64,000 nucleotides of DNA from JBDTSW01 sp963799815 (GTDB lineage: Bacteria; Actinomycetota; Thermoleophilia; Solirubrobacterales; 70-9), in assembly GCA_963799815.1 (NCBI GenBank), contig CAWCYG010000004.1:868001-932000 (forward strand), given 5' to 3'. Shown piece by piece: positions 1-6,889 of this stretch. Positions within the stretch are counted from its first letter, which is position 1; each line of letters opens with the position of its first letter. The notes under the pieces were generated by a model that was not told the origin of the DNA, searched no databases, and saw only the letters and a program-made list of their open reading frames with translations. A program made the position numbers and the translations under genes.

Positions 1-389
1 TCGCCGCTGCCGTACGGGCGCGTGATGACCTCGAGGTTGTGGTCGTCGGGATCAGCGAAATACATGCCACGGCCGCCGTCATCGCGATTGATCTCGTCCG
101 CGTGCTTGTGAAACGGATCGGCGAAGTAGATGATCTCGGCGGCCTGAATGCGCGCCAGGATTGCGTCGAACTCCTCCTCTGAGACCAAGAACGCGTAGTG
201 CTGAGGGCGGCGCCGCTCGGGATCGGCATCCATGAAGTAGAGCTTGACCGCGTTGCTGGTCTCAACCGGCAGGAAGGGGCCGTACTGCTCCCCCACCTCG
301 AGGTCGAGGATCTGAGCGAGGAACTCGGCCGAGGCCCTCTTGTCCTGGACGGCGATGATCGTGTGGTCGAACTCGATCAGGATCGTCAC
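1..389 (-). CDS. VOC-family (glyoxalase-like) protein, 3' end cut by window edge
   Basis: The reverse strand encodes an open frame that begins at a GTG (387-389) right after an in-frame TGA and runs off the left edge, giving about 129 residues. The translation opens MTILIEFDHTIIAVQDK and contains AEFLAQILDLEVG, HYAFLVSEEEFDAI and GRGMYFADPDDHNLEV, the beta-alpha-beta-beta-beta pattern of a vicinal-oxygen-chelate domain with a DP(D/E)xxxLE-type metal-site strand near the end. Members include dioxygenases, glyoxalase I and antibiotic-binding proteins; the substrate here cannot be inferred. It is divergent from the SnoaL-like gene at 490, with about 100 bases between them. Only the extreme C-terminus is missing. 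The start is supported by the preceding stop and by resemblance to family N-termini, not by a well-spaced ribosome site. Confidence 0.75.
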   Translation of the reverse strand, partial: MTILIEFDHTIIAVQDKRASAEFLAQILDLEVGEQYGPFLPVETSNAVKLYFMDADPERRRPQHYAFLVSEEEFDAILARIQAAEIIYFADPFHKHADEINRDDGGRGMYFADPDDHNLEVITRPYGSG

Positions 390-489
390 CTCTCGTCAGC
401 GCCCGTACCCGAGTGGCCGCGGACTCATGCGACCGCCTCACGCCCCTTCGTTATGGTCGTCCAGCGGAGCGGCCGGCGAAAGGAGTGCG

Positions 490-928
490 ATGACATTTGA
501 TGAGGTCCGCGACCTGTTCGTCCAGCACCTGAGCTATGCGGGTGTTGACGGTGAGAAGTCGCACGAGATCTACCACGAGGACGCCGTCCTCGAGTTCCCC
601 CAATCAGGCGAGCGGTTTCGCGGCAAAGCCAACATGCGGGGCTTCCGGGACCAGTACCCCGCGACGCGGCTCGACTTCGAGCCGCGGGAGATCCGCGGCA
701 GCGGGGATTTCTGGATCGGTGAGGGCCGGCTCCTCTACGACGGCGAGAACCCGGTCCAACTACGTCTGGATCGTGGAGCTTCGGGACAAGCTCGTTCAGC
801 GCGAGACGATCTACTTCGCCGAGCCCTTCCCCGCGCCGGACTGGCGGGAGCCATGGGCAGAGAAGGGCGGCAGCTGGGAGGTCGTGGGCGACCTCCCCGC
901 CCACATCCTCGTTGGAGGCGGGGACTGA
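490..928 (+). pseudogene. SnoaL/NTF2-like protein with an internal frameshift
   Basis: ATG at 490 follows a clear AGGAG (481-485). The first frame gives MTFDEVRDLFVQHLSYAG and on to RLLYDGENPV, typical of the small SnoaL-like/NTF2 cone fold (VLEFPQSGERFRGKANMRGF is the family's entry region). The match then continues in the next frame as NYVWIVELRDKLVQRETIYF and AEPFPAPDWREPWAEK to a stop at 926-928. The switch occurs at the CC run at 756-757, and one surplus C explains it. Without that base the product would be about 145 residues, normal for the family. The gene may be a recent pseudogene or carry a sequencing or assembly error. Function (enzyme, or binding of a small ligand) is not predictable. 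It is divergent from the VOC gene on its left. Confidence 0.7.
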
Positions 929-960
929 AGCCATAGCGGCTCGGACGTCGCGTCCCGGGC

Positions 961-2115
961 ATGGATGACTCACCGCTCCAGCCGGCGGATGCCTCGCGGT
1001 ACGAGCTCAAGTCGCGCTGGCCCGAGAACGCCCACGGCCTCCTGGACCGTCTGGAGCAGCAGGGAGTACGACGGACCCATCTCGGAGAGGCGCTGGCCGA
1101 ACCTCGGTTCCGAGCGGCGTCCCTCATGCCCGGGCCTCCCCTTCATGGGCTCGACGTCGAGACGCAGCTCGGCTTCGAATGGACCGAGCACGATGCTCGT
1201 GACGAGGGCTGGTTCCCGCAGGGAGCTACTTCCAGCGCCCTCGCAAGCCCGGACGGGCGTTGGGACGGGCAGGAGATCCTCGTGGTGAGCTGGTACTCCA
1301 AGCAAGGACAGGGAGCGCGCGTGAGCATCGCCGCCCTCGTGGGCGGCGAGATCCGCGCGTACGAGCACATCCTGCTCGTGGAGCCGAAGCTGGCGTGGCT
1401 GGGCACCAGAGTGTCGCTTTACCCGGTGCGCGTTCACGCGGGCGGGATCGAATGGTGCGGTCCCTATCTCTACGTCGCGGACACGATCCGGGGGCTGCGG
1501 GCCTTCGACATGCGCGAGGTGCTGGAGGTCTCAGCTCCCACCGGGGGGCTCAAAGCGCCTCTCGCGGGGCGATTGGCCGAAGCGGGATGCCGTTGGGCGG
1601 TTCCCCAGGTGGGGGCCTACGCGCTCCCACTCCCCGGCATGCTCACCGGTCCGCGCTTTTCGTTCCTTGGGACAAGTCAGGCCGCTGAGGCCGGGGGCAC
1701 CTCGACGTCTGCCCTCCTCAGCGGCGAGTACCGCTCGGGACGTGGCGGCGCGCGGCTCGTGGAATGGCCCCTGGCGCGCGACGGTTCGGGCCGCTTGGCC
1801 GCCGACGCGTCAGGCGCCGTTCGCGCCGAGCGTGCATGGACCACCCAGCGAACCAACCTGCAGGGCGTGCTCGCGCTCGGGGATCGCATGCTCCTCGCAT
1901 CGAGCGCGGGTCAAGGGCCGGGCAGGCTCTCGGCCCACCACGCATCCGGAGGTGGCACCGGGGTCGAACGTCCTTGGGCGGTCGGGCCAGAGGACCTCGC
2001 CTATCTGCCCGACCGAGGAATCGTGCTCTCGGCGACGGAGCACCCACAAGGGCCAGAATGCGAAACCTGCGGCCGCGCGGTGTTCGGCGTCTCCGCGGGC
2101 GACCTGATCGACTGA
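961..2115 (+). CDS. Conserved hypothetical protein, likely beta-propeller-like
   Basis: A 384-residue protein with no signal peptide or membrane segment. I recognise the style of a family found in actinobacteria and usually annotated only as hypothetical or secreted protein: EILVVSWYSKQGQGARVSI near residue 105, YEHILLVEPK near 140 and VRVHAGGIEWCGPYLYVADT near 160-178, followed by repeated strand-rich segments ending PEDLAYLPDRGIVLSATEHP. The repeated short strands and the VADT(I/W)RGLRAFDMRE stretch resemble a propeller blade, but no catalytic motif is visible. No ribosome site stands out before ATG 961. It converges with the methyltransferase at 2117, with one base between the two stops. 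Codon bias matches the neighbours, so I regard it as a real gene of unknown function. Confidence 0.6.
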   Translation: MDDSPLQPADASRYELKSRWPENAHGLLDRLEQQGVRRTHLGEALAEPRFRAASLMPGPPLHGLDVETQLGFEWTEHDARDEGWFPQGATSSALASPDGRWDGQEILVVSWYSKQGQGARVSIAALVGGEIRAYEHILLVEPKLAWLGTRVSLYPVRVHAGGIEWCGPYLYVADTIRGLRAFDMREVLEVSAPTGGLKAPLAGRLAEAGCRWAVPQVGAYALPLPGMLTGPRFSFLGTSQAAEAGGTSTSALLSGEYRSGRGGARLVEWPLARDGSGRLAADASGAVRAERAWTTQRTNLQGVLALGDRMLLASSAGQGPGRLSAHHASGGGTGVERPWAVGPEDLAYLPDRGIVLSATEHPQGPECETCGRAVFGVSAGDLID

Positions 2116-2116
2116 G

Positions 2117-2998
2117 CTACCGCGGCGCCCGCGCCGTCACGGCCCACGTGGAGGCGGGCGCGACCACGGCCCCGCCTTCGACGACGTAGTCGGCGAGTAC
2201 CTGCCGCAGGTCCTCGGCGATCTCCGGCCTGATCTCGTCGACGCGATGACCCCACATGCGCAGGACCTCCGCTGCCGGGCCCAGCGCCATGTTGAACGCG
2301 ACCGCCTGCTCGAGGTCATTACCGATCCTGTACGGCAGGTCCTGACGGGCGAGCCGGACGTCCACGTAGCCCGCGTGTTTCAGCACGTCGGAGACGGTGT
2401 CGGCGTTCGCCATCGAGAACGGGCCCGGCCCGCATGTGGGCACCTCTGACTCCTCGGGCTCCTCGAGATACTTCTCGACGACAAGCTCCGCCCGGTGCAT
2501 GCACTCGTTGTCGAGCTTGCGCCGCCACACCACCATGTTGAGGGGCGCACCCGGTGCCAGCGCCTCGCGCACATTCCGAAGGGCTGCGACCGGATTCGCG
2601 AAGAACATCGTTCCCATCTGCGAAAAGGCGTAATCGAAGGTGGCGTCGAATCTCGTCGCCTCGACGTCGCACGTAGCGAAGGTGACGTTCTCCAACCCGG
2701 CCTCGGCGGCCTCGGTGTTCGCCGTCTCGATCATCCGCTCGGCTACATCGACCCCGTGCGCGTGACCCGCCGCGCCGACCAGCTTGCCGAGGCGAACCGT
2801 TGTCTCGCCGAGTCCGCAGCCGATGTCGAGCACGCGGTCCCCCTCCTTGGGAGGGGTGGCCGCGAGTGCGGCTTCCCCGTGCTCCCGTAGCCCCTCGGCC
2901 ACGACGTCGCGGTATGCGATCCAGACCTCGTAGAGGGGGCCGTTCCAGGCCTCCGTCGCCTCGACGTTGTCCTCGACTACCCGGATAGCGTCAGCCAC
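2117..2998 (-). CDS. Class I SAM-dependent methyltransferase
   Basis: A 293-residue protein starting at GTG 2996-2998. Motif I is VLDIGCGLGETTVRLG (residues ~56-71), followed by the acidic strand end HGVDVAERMIETA, motif post-I VTFATCDVEATRFD, and the FDYAFSQMGTMFFANPVAAL block that replaces motif IV/V in the Methyltransf_11/25 type (COQ5/UbiE-like small-molecule enzymes). It is expected to be cytosolic and to transfer a methyl group from S-adenosylmethionine to a small molecule; the substrate cannot be read from the sequence. The C-terminal 100 residues carry a variable acceptor-binding region. There is no Shine-Dalgarno sequence, but a TAGACT hexamer lies 8 bases before the GTG, fitting leaderless transcription. 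It stands alone between convergent and co-directional neighbours. Confidence 0.85.
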   Translation of the reverse strand: MADAIRVVEDNVEATEAWNGPLYEVWIAYRDVVAEGLREHGEAALAATPPKEGDRVLDIGCGLGETTVRLGKLVGAAGHAHGVDVAERMIETANTEAAEAGLENVTFATCDVEATRFDATFDYAFSQMGTMFFANPVAALRNVREALAPGAPLNMVVWRRKLDNECMHRAELVVEKYLEEPEESEVPTCGPGPFSMANADTVSDVLKHAGYVDVRLARQDLPYRIGNDLEQAVAFNMALGPAAEVLRMWGHRVDEIRPEIAEDLRQVLADYVVEGGAVVAPASTWAVTARAPR

Positions 2999-3006
2999 GA
3001 GCTCTG

Positions 3007-3012
3007 AGTCTA
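3007..3012 (-). promoter_or_regulatory. Candidate -10 box of a leaderless promoter
   Basis: Reading the minus strand, TAGACT (TANNNT) stands 8 bases before the GTG of the methyltransferase at 2998, which lacks a ribosome site. I see no convincing -35 hexamer. Confidence 0.4.
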
Positions 3013-3101
3013 CGCTCGTCTGTTCAGCGCCCTCGGATCAGCAGGCCGGCCATTTCTCTCGTCGTCGCAGTCGACGATGAGCGCCCCGACCCGGGCGCTC
3101 A

Positions 3102-3419
3102 TCACCGAGTGGACGAGGCGCTTACGGCGCCGATCGCCGCCGACGCCGGGAGGCCGAGCGGCCGTTCCGAGAAGGCCTGCGAGGCGTCGACCTCGTAGCA
3201 GGCGTTGAGGCTGGAGTCCGCAAGTGTCGAATCGACGTACTTCTGGACCGCCTCGACAGAATCGGACTCCCAGAGGCAGGTGACCGTCGACCGATCCGTG
3301 CTCGGATAGAACTGCAGCACCCGCACCCCTTCCGGGGCAGCCTCGCCCTTGATGAGCTTCTCGCCGCGCGAGAACGCCCCTTGCGGGTCTTTGATCTCGT
3401 GTTCTACGACGACGTACAT
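3102..3419 (-). CDS. Small conserved protein, DUF4242-like (SCO4226-type)
   Basis: The ATG at 3417-3419 is chosen because GAGAGGAG lies 7-8 bases upstream; longer open frames have no such site. The 105-residue product begins MYVVVEHEIKDPQGAFSRG and contains GVRVLQFYPSTDRSTVTC and LNACYEVDASQAF. This resembles small ferredoxin-fold proteins of the DUF4242/nickel-binding SCO4226 type, which bind a metal or small ligand, but the match is from memory and weak. The gene lies 127 bases downstream of a LuxR-type regulator on the same strand, and a perfect 6-bp inverted repeat (3521-3536) sits in the gap, suggesting that it is a regulated target. No catalytic residues can be assigned. Confidence 0.55.
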   Translation of the reverse strand: MYVVVEHEIKDPQGAFSRGEKLIKGEAAPEGVRVLQFYPSTDRSTVTCLWESDSVEAVQKYVDSTLADSSLNACYEVDASQAFSERPLGLPASAAIGAVSASSTR

Positions 3420-3520
3420 GCCGGCGCTCCTCTCGTTGCGGTTGCCAATGAGGGCGACGGTATGAGGGCTGGCCCGGCCGCGCATCGGCCGCAATGACCA
3501 ACTTGCTGGCGACTGTGCCG

Positions 3521-3536
3521 TGGTCATTCTTGACCA
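3521..3536. promoter_or_regulatory. Operator-like inverted repeat TGGTCA-N4-TGACCA
   Basis: A perfect 6-bp inverted repeat with a 4-base spacer lies between the LuxR-type regulator (stop 3547) and the small gene starting at 3419. A further TGACCA half-site occurs at 3495-3500. Position and symmetry suggest a transcription-factor site upstream of the small gene; the cognate protein is unknown, the adjacent LuxR-type regulator being the obvious candidate. Confidence 0.35.
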
Positions 3537-3546
3537 TGCACGCAGG

Positions 3547-5190
3547 TCAAAGGAGATCGTGCTCGAACGCGAATCTACTCGCTGCGGTCCGGGACGAGAC
3601 GCGGAGCTTGGCGAAGATGTTCTGCAGGTGACGAGCGACAGTGCGGTCGCTGATAACCAGCGTCGCCGCGATCTCCCGGTTGGTCTTCCCCGACGCGACG
3701 AGGCGCAGCACCTCCAGCTCCCGCGGTGAGAGCCCCTGATTAACCGGAGGCGCTCTTTGCCCGGGGAGGGAGTCGATCCAGGAGAGGGCCGGAGCCGCTC
3801 CCAACTCGGTCAGCGCCTGGCGCGCGGCCTCGAGCTCGAGCTTGGCAGTGTCCTCGTCGCCCAAGGAGCGGCAGGCCAGGGCAAGCAATGCGCGCGCTCG
3901 AGCCGCCTCGTGCGGTGCATGGAGTTCCTCCCACCCGTGGGACGCGCGCCGGAGCGCGACCAGCGCAGCTTCGCCGTCGCCCTCGGCCAACGCCACGATC
4001 CCTCGTGCCTGGGCGGCGATGGTGTCGAGCATGCCGGTTCGCTGGCGTTCGGCGATCCGGTCAAGCTCGCGGCTGCCGCCTTGGGCCGCCTCGAGATCAT
4101 TCGTGGCGACCATGATCTCCACGTACGCGGGGAGCAATCCGGCGCGCTTGAGCGGCTGTGTGGTCTCGCTGATGAGGCGGCGGATCGTCGCGGCCGCGGC
4201 TTCGGCTTTGCCCTGCGCCAACCGTAGAAGGGACAGTCCTGGCTGCGGCTCGTGGCCGTGCCCGGTGGCCACGCGGTAGGCCGTTTCTGCCCCGTCGACA
4301 TCGCCCATTAGCCGATGGACCTCTCCCCGCTGGTATGCAGCGTGACCGAGGGCGCGTTGATTCAGAACTCCGTCGGTGAAGCGCTCATCGAGCCGAGCGA
4401 GCTCCTCGAGGGCAGCATGCCACGTACCTCCGAGCGTCATCAGCTGGGCTCGATGCACCAGGCAAAGACCGTTGTGGGCCACCATGTCGGGCTGCTGATC
4501 GCACCACCGCGTCAGGGCGGCGGTCCATTCCTGGGCGCGCCGGAGCTCATAGACGCTTTGACAGAACGCGATCGTGTTGCAGTAGACGATCCCAGCGACG
4601 ATCGGTGACAATTCGCCCGTCGTCACCGCCACCATGGTCTCGTCCACCAGCCGCAAACCGTCCTCGGTACGGCCCTGCCGGACCTGTGCGTGGCCCTGTT
4701 CCATCAGTCCGATCGCCACGAGGTCTGGGTCGCCGAAACGCGTACCGATCTGGGTGATCTCGACCGCGGTCGCGTGGGCGGCGACGTGGTCACCACCGAA
4801 GAGGTGTTCGAGTAGTACCGCGATCAACACGTACCCGCGCTCGGCACAGTCGCGCCCCGCTTCCTCAAGTAAACGTTGAGCGCGAGCGAACCAGCCGTGC
4901 GCCGGGGCCATTTCACCGCGAAAAGCGAAGTTGTGGCCGATCCACCAAGCGCAGCGCGCCGCGGGCAACGGTCGCTGGGATGCCAGGTAGGCGTGGTGCG
5001 CGCGCTCGAGGCCGCTCACATAGTCGTCGTCGCGGCCGAGCATGTAGGCCGACCTTGCGAGCAGCTCTAGATCCTCTGCGTTCAAGGGGTCGGCCTGGTC
5101 GGCGTCCGCCAGCAAGCTGTAGGCGTCGATCCAGGTGCGCTTCGCGTAGGCCTCGCGGCCCCGTTCGAGATCGGCGGGGGCACCGGTCAC
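3547..5190 (-). CDS. LuxR-family transcriptional regulator with TPR-like N-terminal region
   Basis: A 547-residue protein. The C-terminal ~65 residues form a LuxR/GerE helix-turn-helix: SPRELEVLRLVASGKTNREI followed by AATLVISDRTVARHLQNIF and AKLRVSSR, including the invariant E, G, T and V positions. The first ~470 residues are alpha-helical, Ala/Leu/Arg-rich repeats resembling tetratricopeptides (for example LLADADQADPLNAEDLELLA and LAEGDGEAALVALRRASHGW). There is no AAA/NB-ARC ATPase with Walker motifs, so it resembles a LAL/MalT-type regulator without the ATPase. It begins at GTG 5188-5190 with no ribosome site, and a GATAAT hexamer lies 6 bases upstream. It precedes the small gene at 3419, whose upstream gap has an inverted repeat. 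Signal and regulon are unknown. Confidence 0.85.
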   Translation of the reverse strand: MTGAPADLERGREAYAKRTWIDAYSLLADADQADPLNAEDLELLARSAYMLGRDDDYVSGLERAHHAYLASQRPLPAARCAWWIGHNFAFRGEMAPAHGWFARAQRLLEEAGRDCAERGYVLIAVLLEHLFGGDHVAAHATAVEITQIGTRFGDPDLVAIGLMEQGHAQVRQGRTEDGLRLVDETMVAVTTGELSPIVAGIVYCNTIAFCQSVYELRRAQEWTAALTRWCDQQPDMVAHNGLCLVHRAQLMTLGGTWHAALEELARLDERFTDGVLNQRALGHAAYQRGEVHRLMGDVDGAETAYRVATGHGHEPQPGLSLLRLAQGKAEAAAATIRRLISETTQPLKRAGLLPAYVEIMVATNDLEAAQGGSRELDRIAERQRTGMLDTIAAQARGIVALAEGDGEAALVALRRASHGWEELHAPHEAARARALLALACRSLGDEDTAKLELEAARQALTELGAAPALSWIDSLPGQRAPPVNQGLSPRELEVLRLVASGKTNREIAATLVISDRTVARHLQNIFAKLRVSSRTAASRFAFEHDLL

Positions 5191-5196
5191 GGATCG

Positions 5197-5202
5197 ATTA
5201 TC
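5197..5202 (-). promoter_or_regulatory. Candidate -10 box of the LuxR-type gene
   Basis: GATAAT on the minus strand stands 6 bases upstream of the GTG at 5190 in an otherwise GC-rich gap, consistent with a leaderless transcript. No -35 element was recognised. Confidence 0.35.
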
Positions 5203-5217
5203 TCGCGGACGGCGCGA

Positions 5218-5337
5218 CTAGACCTCGTAGAAGCTCCTGACCCCGTCCCGCTCCACGTAGCCCCCCGTGTCCAGGTAGCGCGCGCGAGTTTGCTCGTGCC
5301 GCTCAGGCGCGATTGGCGGTGCCGAAACTGTGCTCAT
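5218..5337 (-). pseudogene. N-terminal remnant of an alpha/beta-hydrolase-type protein (39 aa)
   Basis: An ATG at 5335-5337 with a strong AGGAGGAGGG ribosome site opens a 39-residue frame ending TAG at 5218. The peptide contains ERHEQTRARYLDTGGYVERD then GVRSFYEV and stops. This looks like the start of alpha/beta-fold hydrolases fused or related to adenylate-cyclase-type proteins, which continue from (V)xFYEVYGxG into the hydrolase core. Here the frame ends just where the core should begin, and the LuxR-type gene starts 28 bases further on. I therefore read it as a 5' gene remnant with intact translation signals. It could still be translated as a short peptide. The family match is from memory. 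Confidence 0.5.
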
Positions 5338-5358
5338 GGACCCTCCTCCTGTGATCCC

Positions 5359-5493
5359 ATGGACTTCGAGCTCGACGGCCCGACGGAGATCGCAATCGCG
5401 ATCGCCGAGGAGATCGGACGAGAGGTCGACTACCGCCCCGTCGAGACCGACGGTGCAGCCCGGGCGGCCGCATCGATCGCAGAGCTTCTCTGA
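5359..5493 (+). pseudogene. C-terminal gene remnant, possibly of a glycosyltransferase
   Basis: An open frame from ATG 5359 gives 44 residues: MDFELDGPTEIAIAIAEEIG then REVDYRPVETDGAARAAASI and AELL. The DYRPVETDGAARAA..IAELL pattern recalls the C-terminal helix of MurG/UGT-like glycosyltransferases, but I am unsure of the family. Immediately upstream, the same frame is only the antisense of the hydrolase remnant, so the gene's 5' part is absent. There is no good ribosome site. Together with the remnant at 5218-5337 it marks a deletion or insertion scar. A GC-rich hairpin (5492-5523) begins at the stop codon. Confidence 0.35.
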
Positions 5494-5523
5494 GCTGCCG
5501 CCGGCTCCGGTGGCCGGCAGCTC
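5492..5523. terminator. GC-rich hairpin between convergent reading frames
   Basis: GAGCTGCCG (5492-5500) pairs with CGGCAGCTC (5515-5523), a perfect 9-bp stem around a 14-base loop. It lies between the stop of the remnant at 5493 and the stop of the VOC gene at 5527. No T-run follows on either strand, so termination is inferred from position and stem strength. Confidence 0.5.
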
Positions 5524-5526
5524 GTC

Positions 5527-6417
5527 CTAACTCGAACTGGCTGTAGCGTCCGTCTCGCTCCCGAGGTCCTTGTTCTCGGGCACGAACTTGCTGGCGATGA
5601 ACGTCGCGCCTTGGGGGTCGCTGATGATCGTCATCCGGACCCAGGGAGCGTCAAAGGGCGGCACGATGACCTGGCCACCGAGCTCCGTGGCCTTCAATGC
5701 CGTGGCGTCGGTATCGTCGACGGCGAAGGTGACGCTCCAATGCGCCGGGGTATCGGCTTGGTCGTCCGGGATGGGATTGATGCTCGCGACGACGTCCTCG
5801 AACCCCGACGGTCCTCCCATCTCGGCGACCCGCTCGCGAAGATCCGGGTGGAGGCGCTCGAGGTGGTCGCCGTAGCCGGGCATCGTCCACATCTCGGTGC
5901 CGCCTCCGAGGTCCAGCGTGGTCCAACCGAACACCGAGCCGTAGAACTCCTTCGCGCGCTCCGCGTCGCGAGTGTTGAGGCCGTTGAAGACCACCGAACC
6001 CTGCTCATTGACGATTTCCGCGCCCCGGTGCTCCTTCGCCTGCCAGACGCAGAACACTGCCCCCTCCGGATCGGTGAAGACCGCCATGCGCCCGGCATCC
6101 ATCACGTCGAACGGCTCCATCATGACGTCGCCGCCGGCATCGCGGACCTTCGACGCCGCATCGTCGGCGCTCTCGACCCAGACGTAGGTGGACCACGCCG
6201 CCATTTGTGGAGCGGCCTCGGGGATCGACCCAACGGCGGCCACGGCGCGGCCGCGCAGCCGTGCCATGAAGTACATGGCCTCCGAGCCCGGCGGCATCAC
6301 GTCCTCGAGCTCCCAGCCGAAGAGACCGCGGTAGAACTCGACAGCGGCCGCGGGGTCGGGCTGGCTGGTGTCCGCCCAGCAGGGGACGCCGGGGATGTAT
6401 CCGTCTCGCTCGGGCAT
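5527..6417 (-). CDS. Two-domain VOC-family protein (CFP30B/hydroxylase-like)
   Basis: A 296-residue protein made of two tandem VOC domains. Domain 1 (residues ~8-125) has PCWADTSQPDPAAAVEFYRG, FGWE and FTDPEGAVFCVWQ. Domain 2 (~140-280) has FNGLNTRDAERAKEFYGSVF, then HWSVTFAVDDTDA and ISDPQGATFIASKF. The layout matches actinobacterial tandem-VOC proteins such as mycobacterial CFP30B (Rv0577) and proteins annotated as hydroxylases in antibiotic clusters. Known roles include aldehyde detoxification and ligand binding; the actual substrate is unknown. A perfect AAGGAG lies upstream of ATG 6417 with good spacing. The stop lies four bases from the hairpin at 5492-5523. Confidence 0.85.
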   Translation of the reverse strand: MPERDGYIPGVPCWADTSQPDPAAAVEFYRGLFGWELEDVMPPGSEAMYFMARLRGRAVAAVGSIPEAAPQMAAWSTYVWVESADDAASKVRDAGGDVMMEPFDVMDAGRMAVFTDPEGAVFCVWQAKEHRGAEIVNEQGSVVFNGLNTRDAERAKEFYGSVFGWTTLDLGGGTEMWTMPGYGDHLERLHPDLRERVAEMGGPSGFEDVVASINPIPDDQADTPAHWSVTFAVDDTDATALKATELGGQVIVPPFDAPWVRMTIISDPQGATFIASKFVPENKDLGSETDATASSS

Positions 6418-6467
6418 GCTGCTCCTTCAGGTTGGTTGGGGGTCGCCGCACCCTAGAGCAGTACCGC

Positions 6468-6806
6468 CTACTGCAGATTCCAGCCGAAATAGACCTCGGT
6501 GCGGGCAATCCTGTCGTCGTCGTCGAAGGTGATGATCTCGGTGTTTCGCCCACGGCCGCCGCTCGAGACGTTGCTCTCGTAGGTGACGACCACCTCATTG
6601 CCGGACTCGATCACGCGGACGAAGTCGAAGTCCTGGCCTCGCCCAGCTCCGGGCCAGCAGCGCTCGAAGTAGCCGTCACGGTCGAGCTCCGGGTCGGGAG
6701 GGGCGGAGAAGAGAAAGTCATCGCTGAGACGCTGCTCGAAGAAGCTCCGGTCGCCGGCCGCAAATGCGGCATAGGAGTCGCGAACGATCTGCTTGCGGTC
6801 GGCGAT
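6468..6806 (-). CDS. SnoaL/NTF2-like protein with no canonical start codon
   Basis: The frame encodes about 112 residues, ADRKQIVRDSYAAFAAGDRS, FDFVRVIESGNEVVVTYESN and IARTEVYFGWNLQ, typical of a complete SnoaL-like protein (DRDGYFERCWPGAGR is the family's central segment). Upstream in frame there is a TAG only a few codons before the domain, and no ATG, GTG or TTG lies between. The likely start is ATC (6804-6806): relatives would begin M-A-D-R-K, and a TAGAAT hexamer stands 6 bases upstream, exactly the leaderless spacing seen elsewhere here. A CTG at 6807-6809 is the alternative. It may be a gene inactivated by ATG-to-ATC mutation, or one using a rare start. It lies divergent from the hydrolase at 6890. 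Confidence 0.6.
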   Translation of the reverse strand: MADRKQIVRDSYAAFAAGDRSFFEQRLSDDFLFSAPPDPELDRDGYFERCWPGAGRGQDFDFVRVIESGNEVVVTYESNVSSGGRGRNTEIITFDDDDRIARTEVYFGWNLQ

Positions 6807-6812
6807 CAGCCG

Positions 6813-6818
6813 ATTCTA
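6813..6818 (-). promoter_or_regulatory. Candidate -10 box TAGAAT
   Basis: TAGAAT on the minus strand is 6 bases before the ATC that replaces the expected ATG of the SnoaL-like gene. The hexamer also contains the in-frame TAG that closes the frame upstream. Confidence 0.35.
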
Positions 6819-6889
6819 GTTTCGCCCTCGGGCCGCTTGGACCCGCCCTACGATTTCGATAGATCAAAGCGTGAGTTGAAGCGGGCTGA

